A DNA stretch of 64,000 nucleotides. Source: Tetrapyrgos nigripes (lineage: Eukaryota > Basidiomycota > Agaricomycetes > Agaricales > Campanellaceae). How positions within the stretch are numbered: the stretch's first letter is position 1; each line of letters begins with the position of its first letter. Below the pieces are notes generated by a model that ran no database searches, was not told the DNA's origin, and was given only the letters and a program-made list of their open reading frames with translations. This document shows positions 45,258 to 56,485 of the stretch, in pieces. A program made the position numbers and the translations under genes. The stretch covers positions 620,001 through 684,000 of the forward strand of contig JAACJM010000011.1 in NCBI GenBank assembly GCA_013368315.1. The letters are read 5' to 3'.

Positions 45258-46328
45258 GTTGTTTCTTCTATCATCCACTTTTGCAAATTGGTTGGCCCGG
45301 GTCCACTGTTGGTCTTTTGCAAAAGTTGACACCATGCTATCTCCTGTTTTTGTAAAAGCCTTATACTGACTTCTACACTCCAAGGTGTCCAGAACTCAAG
45401 TCCTGCTTGAAACTGCACCCATCACAGCACCGTTCCCCCTCCCATCCAACAGTCCTACAACACCACTCTCTGTTCCACCCATTGCTACATTGTCAGAACC
45501 TGGTCCCTCCACCACTCCCACATCCTTTCTTCAACTTTGTCCTCCAGTATCTGGAACAAACACTGTCTTTACACCATTGCGACGTACACCTTCCCCTTCC
45601 CCTGGTTAGGGCTGCGCACTGTCCAGTATTACTGGTATGCCCGTATTTTGTACTGGGTCAATACTGGTTGAAAAAATTGTATATGGTATGGTATGGCTAT
45701 GGGTACGGCAGTATTACGGTCAGTACGGGTTTACGGTGTAGAATATATATTTTACTCACTATTGTCATGAAGTGAGGGCCTCTAGCACCTCTTCTGCCAT
45801 CGTATGGGATGTCTCCATCCATATCAGACAGTAAGTACATGTTACTGGTCGTCTGTAGGTGGTTTGCTTACCTTTTTGGTCTTTGCGACATCTAAGTAAG
45901 TGGTCATTACACCCTATGGGGTCCCTGTACTGTAATATGCCTGGCATGGACCAACCCCCGATAGTACAATACGGGTGGAATATGGCCGGGTGGCTCCAAA
46001 GGGTATTCTCTGCTATACGAGCAGCCATATATCAATACAGGGTCGCTTATATCAATTCTGAGCAGCTGAAATGTTGGGAGGACAGCAGAGTCATCGGCAA
46101 GCCACGGCCAGCAGTTGTTTTCCATTCAGGGATGAGAGGACAAGTGATGGCCTTATATCAGCTTATATCCAGTCAGAGTTTACCATTCGTTTAGCTGCTT
46201 ATTGATCGGGGTTATTCAACCGGGGTTAAACATTCGCTTACACTGCTATTGATCGGGAATGGCCTCAGTCAGCACAGCCAGTCGGACCTACCCCTCAATA
46301 TATATATATATAATTGGCTTTAATTCAT
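45258..46328. other. Boundary zone between KDZ elements A and B
   Basis: The last element-A motif lies near 45350. 45620-45740 holds a different set of CCAGTATTACTGG / GTACTGGGTCAATACTGG palindromes. The first element-B-like motif, CCCGATAGTACAATACGGG, is at about 45958-45976. A short AT run lies at about 46300-46311. No convincing gene was seen, and I could not identify terminal inverted repeats for either element here. Confidence 0.45.
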
Positions 46329-46670
46329 CCAATCAAGCCCCTGTCTAGGTTCAAAATGCCCGGCTACTTACCCTTTGGTCTCGCTTAGGGGACTGGTAGT
46401 TGGGTTCCCACAGTTTACTACATAAGTCGTTGGCTAGCGCTCAAAACAACCGTTTACCAGGTGTGTACTTGACCTGTATTTAAATACAGGATGGGTGTTC
46501 CAATCAAGCCCCTGTCTGGGTTCAAAATGCCCGGCTACTTACCCTTTGGTCTCGCTTAGGGGACTGGTAGTTGGGTTCCCACAGTTTATTACATAAGTCG
46601 TTGGCTAGCGCTCAAAACAACCGTTTACCAGTTGTGCACTTGACCTGTATTTAAATACAGGATGGGTTTT
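46329..46670. repeat. Two-copy 171-bp direct repeat at the edge of KDZ element B
   Basis: Copies 46329-46499 and 46500-46670, each beginning CCAATCAAGCCCCTGTCT and ending with the 18-base palindrome CCTGTATTTAAATACAGG plus ATGGGT. The copies differ at only a few positions. They lie just beyond the 3' end of the transposase gene, where sub-terminal repeats of an element would be expected. Confidence 0.85.
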
Positions 46671-46699
46671 CAGCCGATATGTAAATATGGACCCTACTA

Positions 46700-49600
46700 C
46701 TATAGCTCTTCTTCGGCCTTCCTCATATTCACAGCCTCTTCCTCTTCATCCACTCCAATGTCCAAGTCCACATTGATGGTCTTAAGTGCTCCACTCTGCT
46801 GGACCACGCCATTAGCATGCTTCAGAAGATGGTCCCAGCGCGTAGTGATCTCTTCTGCCCGCTGGTGTGCAAAACACTTCTGCTGTAATGCATAGGCATT
46901 GAGGCCTTCTGTCAACTCTTTACTGTCATCACCTTGCATACCTGGCATTCCGACCAGTCTTCTATCCCACCAGGTCGCCTTCCAAAAATAGTACTTGGCC
47001 ATTCTGCCCAGCTCCTCACGTAACAATAGCACTTCCTCATGCCATCGTAGCATCCGTGCCCTAGCTTTGCACCATTCGACTCGAATTGCTGTGTTAATGA
47101 TATTAATAAGCATAATAACCCGATATATATGAGAAAAAGCTCTCACCCTCTCGAAACTCGGGATCATCTTCTGACACCTGAGTGTCATACCAAATCCATG
47201 ATAAAGTCCGCTTAGCCTCACCACGGACCCGAGAAACAATTCCTTCCTCAACGAGATATTCGTCATCTGAGTCTTCGCTGACAAAAACCCCATCACACTT
47301 GAGCCTTTCTATTTGTGCCTGACGTTCTGCCTCTTCTTCTTTGTTTAATGCCCGCTCGTTTATCCCTCGTACGTCCTCATCCTTAAGCTCTTTGATGTCC
47401 TTTTCCCAGGGTCCATGTCCGTTGAGGCCCAACAGGGCTGTTCGCGCTAAGCGATAGCGGATCTTCCGGGAATGAATTTTGATATCAGTTTGCCGTAGAA
47501 CACCCCCAGCCCTTCCACTCTCCACTTGCCCGGTGATATTGCACAGCTTGAAGCAGGCAGCCATTGTTCTTGCACGTAGTCCATCCCTGACCCCTTCCAA
47601 AGCCTCTGTTGCCTCACTCATCCTCAGCCTCGCTTCTAACTCCGGAAGATCGCCTATACATGCTCGCGTTCTAGCCGAAGGGGTCCCACAACTTGATGGC
47701 AGAAACAATGGGATTTTTTCGGGATGCGAGCTGTCAGGGTCCTTGATTCGCTCGAAATCTTGGGGTGATAGGACATCTGACAGTCCTGGCATTAGCAGTT
47801 GCTGCAACATCCTGAAGTGTGTGATGCGCTTCAGAAGATTTAGACGCTTCTTCTGTAGCTCGAGTTGTTGTGTAGGTGTTAGGTACTTGTTTGTGATAAT
47901 AAACAAATCTATAGTGCGTCTGAAGGATTTGAGTGCCAGCCGATATATAAATATGGGTACTCACTGTAGCTCCTGTATCTCTATACCCAGCGACAGAAAG
48001 ACTGAAGGACTAGTAGCATATTTCCGGCTGAACCTGTTCATTTCATTCTCCTCTTCTGCCATTTCAATTTGTGTCCGTTTGAATAAATCCTTCTCAGCCA
48101 CTTTGCTGTCCTCTTCACAAGGGCACTCAGCTTGATGGCTTTCCTCCCATTTCAAGATCTTTCACTTCCACTTTTCCAACTCCGGATGTCCGACATTCCG
48201 TTCAAGACCTTTATCAAACTGAGAAAAGTCTCGAAAATGAATATCATATTCCTTTAGCGCAATGACAAGGCACTTGGCAAGAACTCCATCTATGTCGCAA
48301 CGTCAGGCCAATGTTCTGAATTCAAAGTACCTACTTACCCAGATTGGAAATGTTCTGGAAGTTGTGAAATCCAAATATATCATCCAATGTTTGAGTGCGA
48401 GTTCCCGGGCCCATCTCTTTGGTCTGCGCCGCAGCCTTGTTAGACTGTGCCCAGCCCTCCTCAATCACCTCTCCGTGAGTCTGCCCACAGCCGGGGGCAT
48501 AATCAAAGTTGAACGCAGTGTGGCATTCTGGTTGATGGGCACGGAGATGAAACTTGGGAACCAGGAACTGCACTCCATTCTCCGTAAACTTGAATTTGAT
48601 ATTCGGATTAATTGCTTCCATGCGCTTCCAAAATGTTCGGCTCCATTGGCAAGAAATGTCGTAGGAAATGACAATTGATAGGTATTCTTCGTCCTGAATG
48701 ATGCACGCAAATACGAAATCAACATTACAGTAACTGATGAAAGGTGAATTAGACTAAAATGCCACATTGAAACATGGTAGATGCGCACCGTTCACCCTTC
48801 TGCAAGTCACCTAATCCAGAGGGGCGCCAGACACAGTGTCGAGCACAGCATATGCCCGCCATACCACTCACACGAAGGCCTCGAACGTTCCGCAGATTTG
48901 CTAGGAACATTGCCTGAAATCCTGAGCAGCTACTCATCTGAGATGATAGTCAGTATCTGCCTTTACCCAGAACCATAAAACATATATGTACTCACATCTT
49001 CCTGGTCAACGTATTTTTGTATATGCTCTTTGTACGGACTACTTGGAACAATATAGGCAAAGCCATCTCCAAGGATTGGACTACGATGCTCATTGGACAC
49101 AATCCTATTTCTGAGGTGGAAGTTGGCATCTATTGCGAGGAATAATGTGTATAGAAACCTAAAATTAATAGACCTGTATTAGAATACCGGCTGGGTGCCG
49201 GACCAATGTTGAGATACCGGACAATGGTTCGGGACTCATGAAGACTCTGGTCCTGCCTCTCTCCAGTTCTCTATGAGATTTTTCCCCGGATGGGAGCATG
49301 CCGGACACTCTAAAGCACATTCCCCCCAAGGAGTGCCCTCAATTCCCATGACCAAATGACAGCGTCCGGCTCGCTTAAGCATTTTCAGATTTCGCCACTG
49401 GAAAACAATTCTCAGGAGCATGCGGTATTGGTCCTGAGGACTCAGAGTGTCAAACTCCTCTCGAAAATGGATAGAAAACAGTAAGCACATACCTTTGGCA
49501 CTACCCGCTGCCGATTCTGCATCATGATCTCTAAGGACTTGTAATAGTCATACACTGGCAACTTCCCCAAGCAGTTGAGGTTCTGAAACTGACGGAGACA

Positions 49601-50559
49601 GGCAAAAGTTGCTGCTGATTGTGGGTTGCTAGGGGTTCCAGGGTACCACATGGACTGCAATAACTGAATATGGTGATCCTCTGCATTCGGGCATCCACAA
49701 AAGTCTACAGCCACAGTGTGAATGCCATTAACGTGCACCACTGTAAACTCATCTTCATTTGCTCTGTTTGGATTAATGCAATGAGAGTGACTGCCCACTG
49801 GACTGTGGCCGAGCTGAGTACACAAGCCCAGTGATTTCAGAGAGCTCAGCTCAAAGATCTGTTGATCATTATCCCATTTCTTGGGGCAATAAGTTTTCTG
49901 ATGTAAGGATATCAGGTACACATGGAACTTACCTCGATCCAATGCAGTGGCAGCCGCTTGTGACTATGCACCACACATTTCTCACAGAACATTCCAGCTC
50001 GGAAACACTCCTCTTCTACACATCGGTATATTCCCAGCTGCCTGCATCCAGTGCATCTGACACCCAATCCACGCCAACCCTCCAACCATAGGAAAACATC
50101 CAAATATTCTTGTCTGTGATCAAGCCACGCTCGGGTTGGATTATTCTAAGACCTTTTATTTAGATTCTTTCAACCAGGTTAAAATCAACTCACCGAATAT
50201 AACCTCGGTTTTTGGGAAATCTGTATGTAACCTGAGTCAAGTGGCTCCACCAAACTAAGGTTCTGCAGCCGAGAATCCAAAAGCACTGAATCATCCTGAT
50301 CCCATCCAATATAGTTGTCATCACCATCATCGTACCCGTACCCGAAGTCTTCGGTTCCACCATCAAAACCCTCACCATCAGTATCTGAATGAGAGTCGTC
50401 ATCGTCCCCCTGTGAAGAGGCCTCTGAAGAGTAGAGGCGCTCAGCAGTAATATCTTCAGTGGAGATGTGGAAGCAGCGACTATCACCAGAGAGCGCAAAT
50501 TTGTGCTGTTTGGCAGCACCAGGGCGAAAGAAGGCAGGTTGTTTCCGCTTGTTTCCCAT
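46700..50559 (-). CDS. KDZ transposase B, nearly intact
   Basis: Begins at ATG 50559 (MGNKRKQPAFFRPGAAKQHK). After acidic and Gly-rich stretches comes the CxC2 Cys cluster (VRCTGCRQLGIYRC, CFRAGMFCEKCVVHSHKRLP), then VNGIHTVAVDFCGCPNAEDH and FQWRNLKMLKRAGRCH. The DDE triad is complete: Asp in AIDANFHLRNRIVSNEHRSP, Asp in VISYDISCQWSRTFWKRM, and Glu in GQTHGEVIEEGWAQSNKAA followed by MGPGTRTQTLDDIFGFHN. CSGFQAMFLANLRNVRGLRV and CCARHCVWRPSGLGDLQKGE are also present. The C-terminus is helical (RVEWCKARARMLRWHEEVLL) and ends at TAG 46700-46702. One TGA at 48162-48164 (ELEKWK-x-KILKWEES) interrupts the frame unless spliced; Arg would fit there. Several introns hold the element-B motif. It would excise and insert element B by a DDE mechanism; activity today is doubtful. 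Confidence 0.85.
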
Positions 50560-50664
50560 TCAGAGTGATCAATAGAAGTGTTTGGAAATAGAATGACAGA
50601 ATCTGCCATCCCATATTTATATTTGGGGTCAGAATATACATATTACAACTGTCATACACTCTAT

Positions 50665-51624
50665 CTAGTCTTCATCCTCCGACTCCACATCTGAAATGTC
50701 AATAGGCTCCTGACGTCGCAATGCTCCAGTCCCAAGATGGTCTCGGCTATGGCCATCCTCCTGGGTGGCTTGAACTGCCACCCAATTGACCGTGGAAGGA
50801 ACATCTCGCGGACCGGCATACACCCGTATGTTTTGATGGGTATCAATCTTGAATTCAAGATCTCGATTTTGAAGTTGGGGATCAGTGTAAGAGAAGAGCC
50901 GGTTGGGACGGGTCAGGGCACTGGGACGGGAAAGAATCTCAGGAGACGGATAGGCAAGTGAAGTACCTGCGAGCACTTGAGAACAGGGATTTGAAAAGAG
51001 TGATAGGACATGTACATACCGGCATGCACTTGGGAATATTCTTGTAGGGCTTCATCAAAGTGTTCGAATTTTTTTTGGTAGTGGCCAGAGACACCATTAG
51101 TCAGGGCCACCACAATGGACCTACCGAATGATGAGCAAAATAATGCCGCCAAAAAAAAGTTGGGTACACACCAATGAGCAAAAAATCCTAGTCTTGTACC
51201 TCGGGAGACCACATAACCAGCATCTCGTTGCCCAAGTGGCCACTTTTCCAGTAGTTCTTGAGGGCTTGGGCACTGGTTGAAGCCATAAAAGACTGTGACT
51301 TCGCCTCGAGTGGAACTGACAGATGTTGAGGTATAGGGAGGCGGATCTGGCATAGAACTTGGCAAGGAACTCTGGGGAGGGACAGAAGAAGGTCTTGGTA
51401 TTGCAGCCAGTAAAGACGACGCAAAGCCATGGACCGGATGAGACTGTGTACCCTGGCCAGCCTGTGAGGAGACACAAGAAGTCTCCGGCTGAGAAGGGCG
51501 CGCCTCAGCTTCAACTGTGAGAAGGATAGCTCCAGTAAACGTAGTCAGAACAATTGAAACACGCTAGAGAGCCCAAAGACTTACTATCTCCAGGATACAA
51601 AGTCAAACGATGGTGAGTAGGCAT
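50665..51624 (-). CDS. Viroplasmin/RNase HI N-terminal-like domain protein, 261 aa
   Basis: Four exons join in phase: 51624-51585, 51514-51172, 51120-51020 and 50966-50665. The N-terminus MPTHHRLTLYPGD is followed by a Ser/Pro-rich linker. The core reads YVVSRGTRLGFFAHW, then across an intron NGVSGHYQKKFEHFDEALQE. This matches the small RNA/DNA-hybrid-binding fold at the N-terminus of RNase HI and in caulimovirus viroplasmin: Y-x-V-x-x-G-x-x-x-G-F-F-x-x-W...V-x-G-x-S-G-x-x-Y-x-K-F...A-L-x-x-Y. The C-terminal part has a basic/Pro stretch and an acidic end, SDVESEDED. There is no RNase H catalytic domain. Its place directly upstream of the KDZ B transposase, on the same strand, marks it as element cargo. 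Confidence 0.7.
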
Positions 51625-51748
51625 GAAGACGACGCAGTTATGTAACGCAACTTCACAATGTATTGAAATATTAGTAGCCGTATTAGAAGCCGTATTTAAA
51701 TATGGGACCTATATTACAGATCTATTAAGTACTTAATTAGCTATGTAC

Positions 51749-52529
51749 TTACTTAGCACCGAGCTGAAACTGGAGACGTTTTTGCGTGTAAAGCTTTTGT
51801 AACTTAGTGAGGCCCTCCATTGCCGCACACTGCATCTCTTCTGCCCATTGTAAGTATGACCTCATGGTCCAAGCCATGACTTCTGCCTTCTTGAACTCTG
51901 GTGATATGCCACCCTCCTGATAGATTTTTCCTTCCAATCTATCAATCCGTGCAACCGTCACACCCAATCTGAGGATAACTCTGTCCAGCTTTCCACTCGG
52001 GACACCCGTTGCTGTGGTTTCCGATACATACTTGTGGTATATTGTATCGAACCACATTGACGGTGGCTTTCTCATCTGCTGGAGTCTGCAGGTATAATAT
52101 TCCTCCAGCTGAGACAGTAGCTGTGTTCTGTTTCTGAAAGGAGAAGCGTAAGTTATTGAAAGAGTATTAACAGGTATGACACATGGGCTCATGGCTTCAT
52201 TATGCTTCTGAGCCTGCTGCCTCTGCCTCAGTTCAATCTTAGCACATCTATCCTGCTGAGCTTCTTCTCTATAGTTAAGTTAAAGGGTAGATTAGGATTA
52301 GATAGCAATAGAAGAATATGAAATATACCTTTGCAGTTGCGCAGCTGTTTGTTCTGCCTCATAGGCCTTGCGACGGCTTGTATTGATGGTATCCCGGTTC
52401 CTGTTGAAGGCGTTGAAGGCAATAGAGAGCAGAGCATAGGAAATCCCACTTGTGGTAATGTTTAAGACTCTTGTTGCAGTTTGCTTGCTGTCGCTCAAGC
52501 TTGGTGTGGTATAACTTGGGACGAGGCAT
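51749..52529 (-). CDS. Small basic-helix protein (MPRPK type), KDZ B cargo
   Basis: Begins at ATG 52529 with MPRPKLYHTKLERQQANC. An intron ending TTCAACAG leads to RNRDTINTSRRKAYEAEQTA, then later exons with LLSQLEEYYTCRLQQMRKPP, MWFDTIYHKYVSET and a helical part KLDRVILRLGVTVARIDRLE, ending LQFQLGAK. The opening basic helix (PRP-K...N-K-x-R-N-R-D-x-I-N-x-x-R-R) recalls short DNA-binding-like proteins seen many times in mushroom genomes, and matches in style the gene at 14914-15549. Exact splice sites between 52190 and 52260 are uncertain. Function unknown. Confidence 0.55.
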
Positions 52530-52616
52530 GATAGTCCTTATGCAAAAGCGTAAACCAAGCTTGAAATATTTTGGTTCGCTTGACTTTTTCATCCTCCCAG
52601 TCATTTTTGGTTGATA

Positions 52617-53847
52617 ATGGAAGTAGACTCTTTTTGGAGGAGCTCTATCATGAAATCTAACGAATATTCCAGTCAAAGCAATGGATATAGCTCAACCTTT
52701 CTTTCGAGCTTTGCTCTAGTCCGGTCCGAAAATCCGACATTGAGTGAGGCTGTGCAAATTCCTTTCTTCGCTACCTTCATGGGTCTTGATCTATCTAACG
52801 CTATTAGAAGTGCTAGGCAACGTGTGGAATGCCAAGATCCAAGGCAAGACACAAACACAACTGGTAAAGTTTGAAAATCTTTAATTCTATTCTACATATC
52901 CTAAGTTATTCTCTCTTCTATTACAGATTTACATGCGGAAATGGATTCACTTCCTGACCTTGAGCGCGTTGCCAGCGATCTTCGAGAATATTCCCGTGCA
53001 ATTTCTCCCAATGGGTGGCAGCCTTGGACTGGTGGTGAAGTAGTGGAAAATGGGTGGAGGGTCTCAGTCAGGAGACCTGATTTCTGGACCCTTCGTGAAA
53101 TCCCAGAGGGAGAGTCGGCGCCATTGTAAGTATCCATCATTTGATTGCCCCATGAAACATGCCAAACCATATTGAATTATAGCGCGATCCGAGCAACCGA
53201 AATGTTCGAGCTTCCTCAGTTTCCTCGTGGGCAGAATGCAGCTCGAGTATGGGTAGGGGATATATTTGCATTCCTGGGCGCCAGAGAACGAGACGGTGAT
53301 GATCCATCCCCGCGCTCACCACCTTCATGGGCAGGAGGGCTAGAACCTCACCATGCGCGTGCTTTTGGTGATGCATTTACCTTCAGGGATGACTACCGAG
53401 GCATGATACCTTGGGGACCATATGCTCGTGTGCCTGCTCCCTTCCCTGAAGGTTTGGATCTAGCTGACTGGTGTGCCGAACAACGTGAGTACTTACAACC
53501 CTATCATTTTCAAATGTGAACTGAACAGTTTTCCCCTTTTAGGGGCTCGGTGCGCTGATGAGGAGCTACCATATCCAACGTTTTGTGGTTCTGAATTGGA
53601 GGAAAAGCGAGAGCATTTCTGGCCAGTCGCTAAGGCCAAGCATGATGAACTCGTTGCCGCTGAGACCACCGTGAAAACGCTCACATCGTACCGAAACAAT
53701 GAGACTCATCCCCCGCTTCGAGAGCATTTCCGGAACCGTTTGAGAGAGAGCAATACATACAGGTGGCAAATTCAAGACGAATGGGACTATATTGACCAAA
53801 TCGTCATAGATCTAATTTACTTATCAGTAGTATCTATTTTGTATTAG
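52617..53847 (+). CDS. Unrecognised four-exon gene in KDZ element B, about 350 aa
   Basis: Exons 52617-52863, 52927-53125, 53183-53484 and 53543-53847 join in phase with consensus GT/AG sites and end at TAG. Blocks: MDSLPDLERVASDLREYSRA, NGWRVSVRRPDFWTLREIPE, EMFELPQFPRGQNAARVWVG, RGMIPWGPYARVPAPFPEGL, RARCADEELPYPTFCGSELE and a helical C-terminus with EYLQ-free RLRESNTYRWQIQDEWDYID. No family recognised. The intact joined frame argues that it is, or recently was, functional. It is divergent from the small basic gene at 52529, leaving only about 90 bases for both promoters; the first ATG may therefore be a later one (52650). Confidence 0.6.
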
Positions 53848-55950
53848 TATGTCTTTCAGATTTGAATGGAACTGAACAATTGTTCCTGACGTGTACAGCT
53901 CATTTTGGACATGTCACAGTCATGTGACCACGAATGAATTGAATATGTCACTTTTGTTTCCGTCGGCGCGTCGCGTCAGAAATCTGAGACATTTGTCTTT
54001 ACGACCTCTACAGTGTGCCTACGCTTCACTCTCATCATGGTCAAAGCCAAAGCACCTCAAGACAAACAAAAACCAGGTCAGCGACCTTGGTACAACGATC
54101 CAGATGGCGCTCGAAAGGCTTGGCTGGACGAGCACTACAAGTTTTTGAGAAGTGCGTAGGGCAGGTAGCCAAGGGGAAGTTCCTCGACTGGATCACTGGG
54201 AAATACTTGTTGAAATTTGGTGAAACTTTCGGTATGTTTTTATACTTCTCACTAGCTACTTGTAACTAATTTCGGGCCTTGACAGACCCGGATACCAACG
54301 CGTCAGCTCACTACGCAGGGAACCCTATGACAACAACCCCTGCAGCTGCAAACTCCTCCTCATCCCAATCCGAACCACTCAACTCTACCACTCATCCTCA
54401 GCAGCCTCGTATTGAAACATCGGCACCCTCTCAATCCGGCTCACAAGCCCCTGGATCCACGCCACCTGAAGACAATCCCACTTCCAATTCCATCCCTTCA
54501 TCCATCCTGACCAGGCTGGCTGACGTGCGAGATCAATACCCACTCTCTGAGGCCCGAGCAGCGCTGCAGGAGGTTTCCTCGACTACCAATTGGGAACTGC
54601 TTCTGCTGTTAGCTGCAGAGACTTGCTCGTGGCTCATTCTTCAAGATCAGATTGATGGTATCCCGGGTCACACGAGCCTACCTGAGGTTGAGGCGGCCCT
54701 GCAAAACCTCTGGGGTGATGACTATGTCGCCTCAGACTGGATGGGACATGCAGGATCTGCCAATGACCAGGAGAGCGTGGATGATAGCTCTGACCTCCTG
54801 GAGACAGTCTCGGCAGCGCTGGAGAGGCTGAACAAGGAGTTGCAGGCTGACCTGGATAGATTGGGAGTCCCGTATATCAATACCGGTACTGCTGATACGG
54901 GATCTGCACTGCCTACTACCACACTGACAGCCACAGCGACAAATCCAACAACAACCCCGTCTTCATCGACTTCTATGCCAGCCGAAGGACCCACGTCATC
55001 CACCCCGAGCACCATTCCATCCAAAAAAACCGCAGTCACAGCGGCAAACCCAACAACAACCCCGTCATCATCGACTCCTATGCCAGCCGAGGCACCCTCC
55101 AAAAAAACCACAACGACCCCCACCAACGCTAGTTCCCTGTCCAAAGGCAAGGCCAAGAAGAAAAAGAGCAAGAAGAAGGCTGCTGAAGACGAGTTCGATG
55201 CGCTGGATCTGGAGCCGGTAGATGTTGACAAGGTGTATGAGGTGCTAGGTTGGACTAAGCTGTCACCTGAGGGTCTGAACAAGAAGCGAGAGGTTTGGAA
55301 GATGCTTCGTAACGTGAGTACTCGTTTGCTGCTGCTATGGGTTGATATGCTGATTGACTCTGCCAGAGCAAAATCAGTGAATACTTACGAAAGGCTAGTC
55401 GTACTGTGCGAAGTGCACAGTCTGATACAGTCATACGCGGGCTCATCAAGGAAACCGCAACGATTCGGCCCAAACCGCATCGTTCTCTTGACGCTCAGAC
55501 GTTTATGAAGCACTACTACGATTCCATGGTGAAGAAAGACGCTGACAAGGAAATTGCCGAAGCCTGGAAGGAGTACAACGAGCTTGTTGAGGCGGTAGAA
55601 GAGGGCTCAGAGGCAGCAGAGAACTTGAAGGAGCCTTGTGACCTGTGGATTCGGTTTAGTGTGGCCAAACGCATTTTGGCGACCCAATCAGATGAGTTCA
55701 AGGCCGAAATCAAGGAGTTGGCTGATACGGATCTGGTGGAGAGGATTGCCGTTTGGGAGGAAGAGAAGGAGAAAGCCAAGGCGGGCAAAGGTACTCCACA
55801 GGGATACGCAAAGTAAGTATTAATTGTTCTCTTACTTATCCAAAAGCTTACAGTGTTGCCTTTGACAGTGCTCTAGAGAAGTGGGGGCCAGTTATTGCAC
55901 GTTTCAATGCAGCAGTTGCAGATGAGCTGGGCATGGTCATGGTTACAGCG

Positions 55951-55955
55951 CTGGT
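55951..55955. repeat. Target site duplication, left copy (CTGGT)
   Basis: CTGGT abuts the LTR terminus TGTCA at 55956; the same five bases follow the other LTR at 61618-61622. A 5-bp duplication is usual for Ty3/gypsy elements. Confidence 0.95.
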
Positions 55956-56472
55956 TGTCAAGGTTGTCGTTACACTTGATAACCACCCAAGTCACACAAA
56001 TACGAGAAAGTCGGTTACAAGAGAATAGATTGATCAAGAGAGATAGAGAGATAGGAAGATAGAGAGGAAGTAAGCTGACTAGGCTCTACACTGTGTAGTA
56101 AAAGTACGGAGCGGAGACGAAGTGAACGAACTAAGGAATAGGTTACAAGGATCACAGGTATATAAGTAAAATATGAACAGATGGGAAAGGGTAAGTAATA
56201 ATAGACGGTATCATGTGGAAATGTCAAGGGCGGGAGAGTAATAGGTCAAATATGGATAGATGAAGGTATTGGATCATACGGAGTGATTGACAGTGAGAAT
56301 GTCCATGGAGATAGGAATCGGAGGAGATAAGGATGTGAGTCATAGATCTAAAGAGATGGTAACTATCGACGATGATGCGAAATGGTTGATGTTTATGGGG
56401 TTAGAGTGGGAAGTAGATAGTAAAGGGAAAAGAATAGAAAGGAAATGAATAGGCGGGGAGCGATTCATGACA
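55956..56472 (-). repeat. 3' LTR (517 bp)
   Basis: Begins and ends with the TGTCA/TGACA inverted repeat. I count five differences from the other LTR (about 1 percent), all transitions, three of them C-to-T or G-to-A at CpG. Confidence 0.95.
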
Positions 56473-56485
56473 TTACCCCCTCTTT
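56473..56485 (-). promoter_or_regulatory. Polypurine tract
   Basis: Minus-strand AAAGAGGGGGTAA lies directly upstream of the 3' LTR, the expected place of the plus-strand primer for reverse transcription. Confidence 0.8.

Larger units (their letters stand above)
29500..45400 (-). mobile_element. KDZ transposon A with TET/JBP and accessory cargo
   Basis: Extent inferred from gene content and from a scattered motif, ACTTTT-AC-AAAAGT, and its variants. Clear copies are at 29533-29545, 34786-34796, 34948-34957, 36207-36219, 37108-37118, 37128-37140, 37815-37827, 39567-39580, 40689-40702, 43182-43195, 43813-43826, 45078-45090, 45314-45326 and about 45346-45358, with many partial ones. I saw none in the nested 29675-34064 element or in the sequence to either side. 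Contents: KDZ transposase, an unknown gene and TET/JBP (minus), and an accessory gene (plus). Terminal inverted repeats were not found, so the ends are approximate. Association of TET/JBP with KDZ transposons in basidiomycetes is established. Confidence 0.7.

Noticed and set aside
29410..45360. Terminal inverted repeats for KDZ element A
   Set aside because: I compared the flanks by eye and found no matching inverted ends; the element limits therefore stay approximate.
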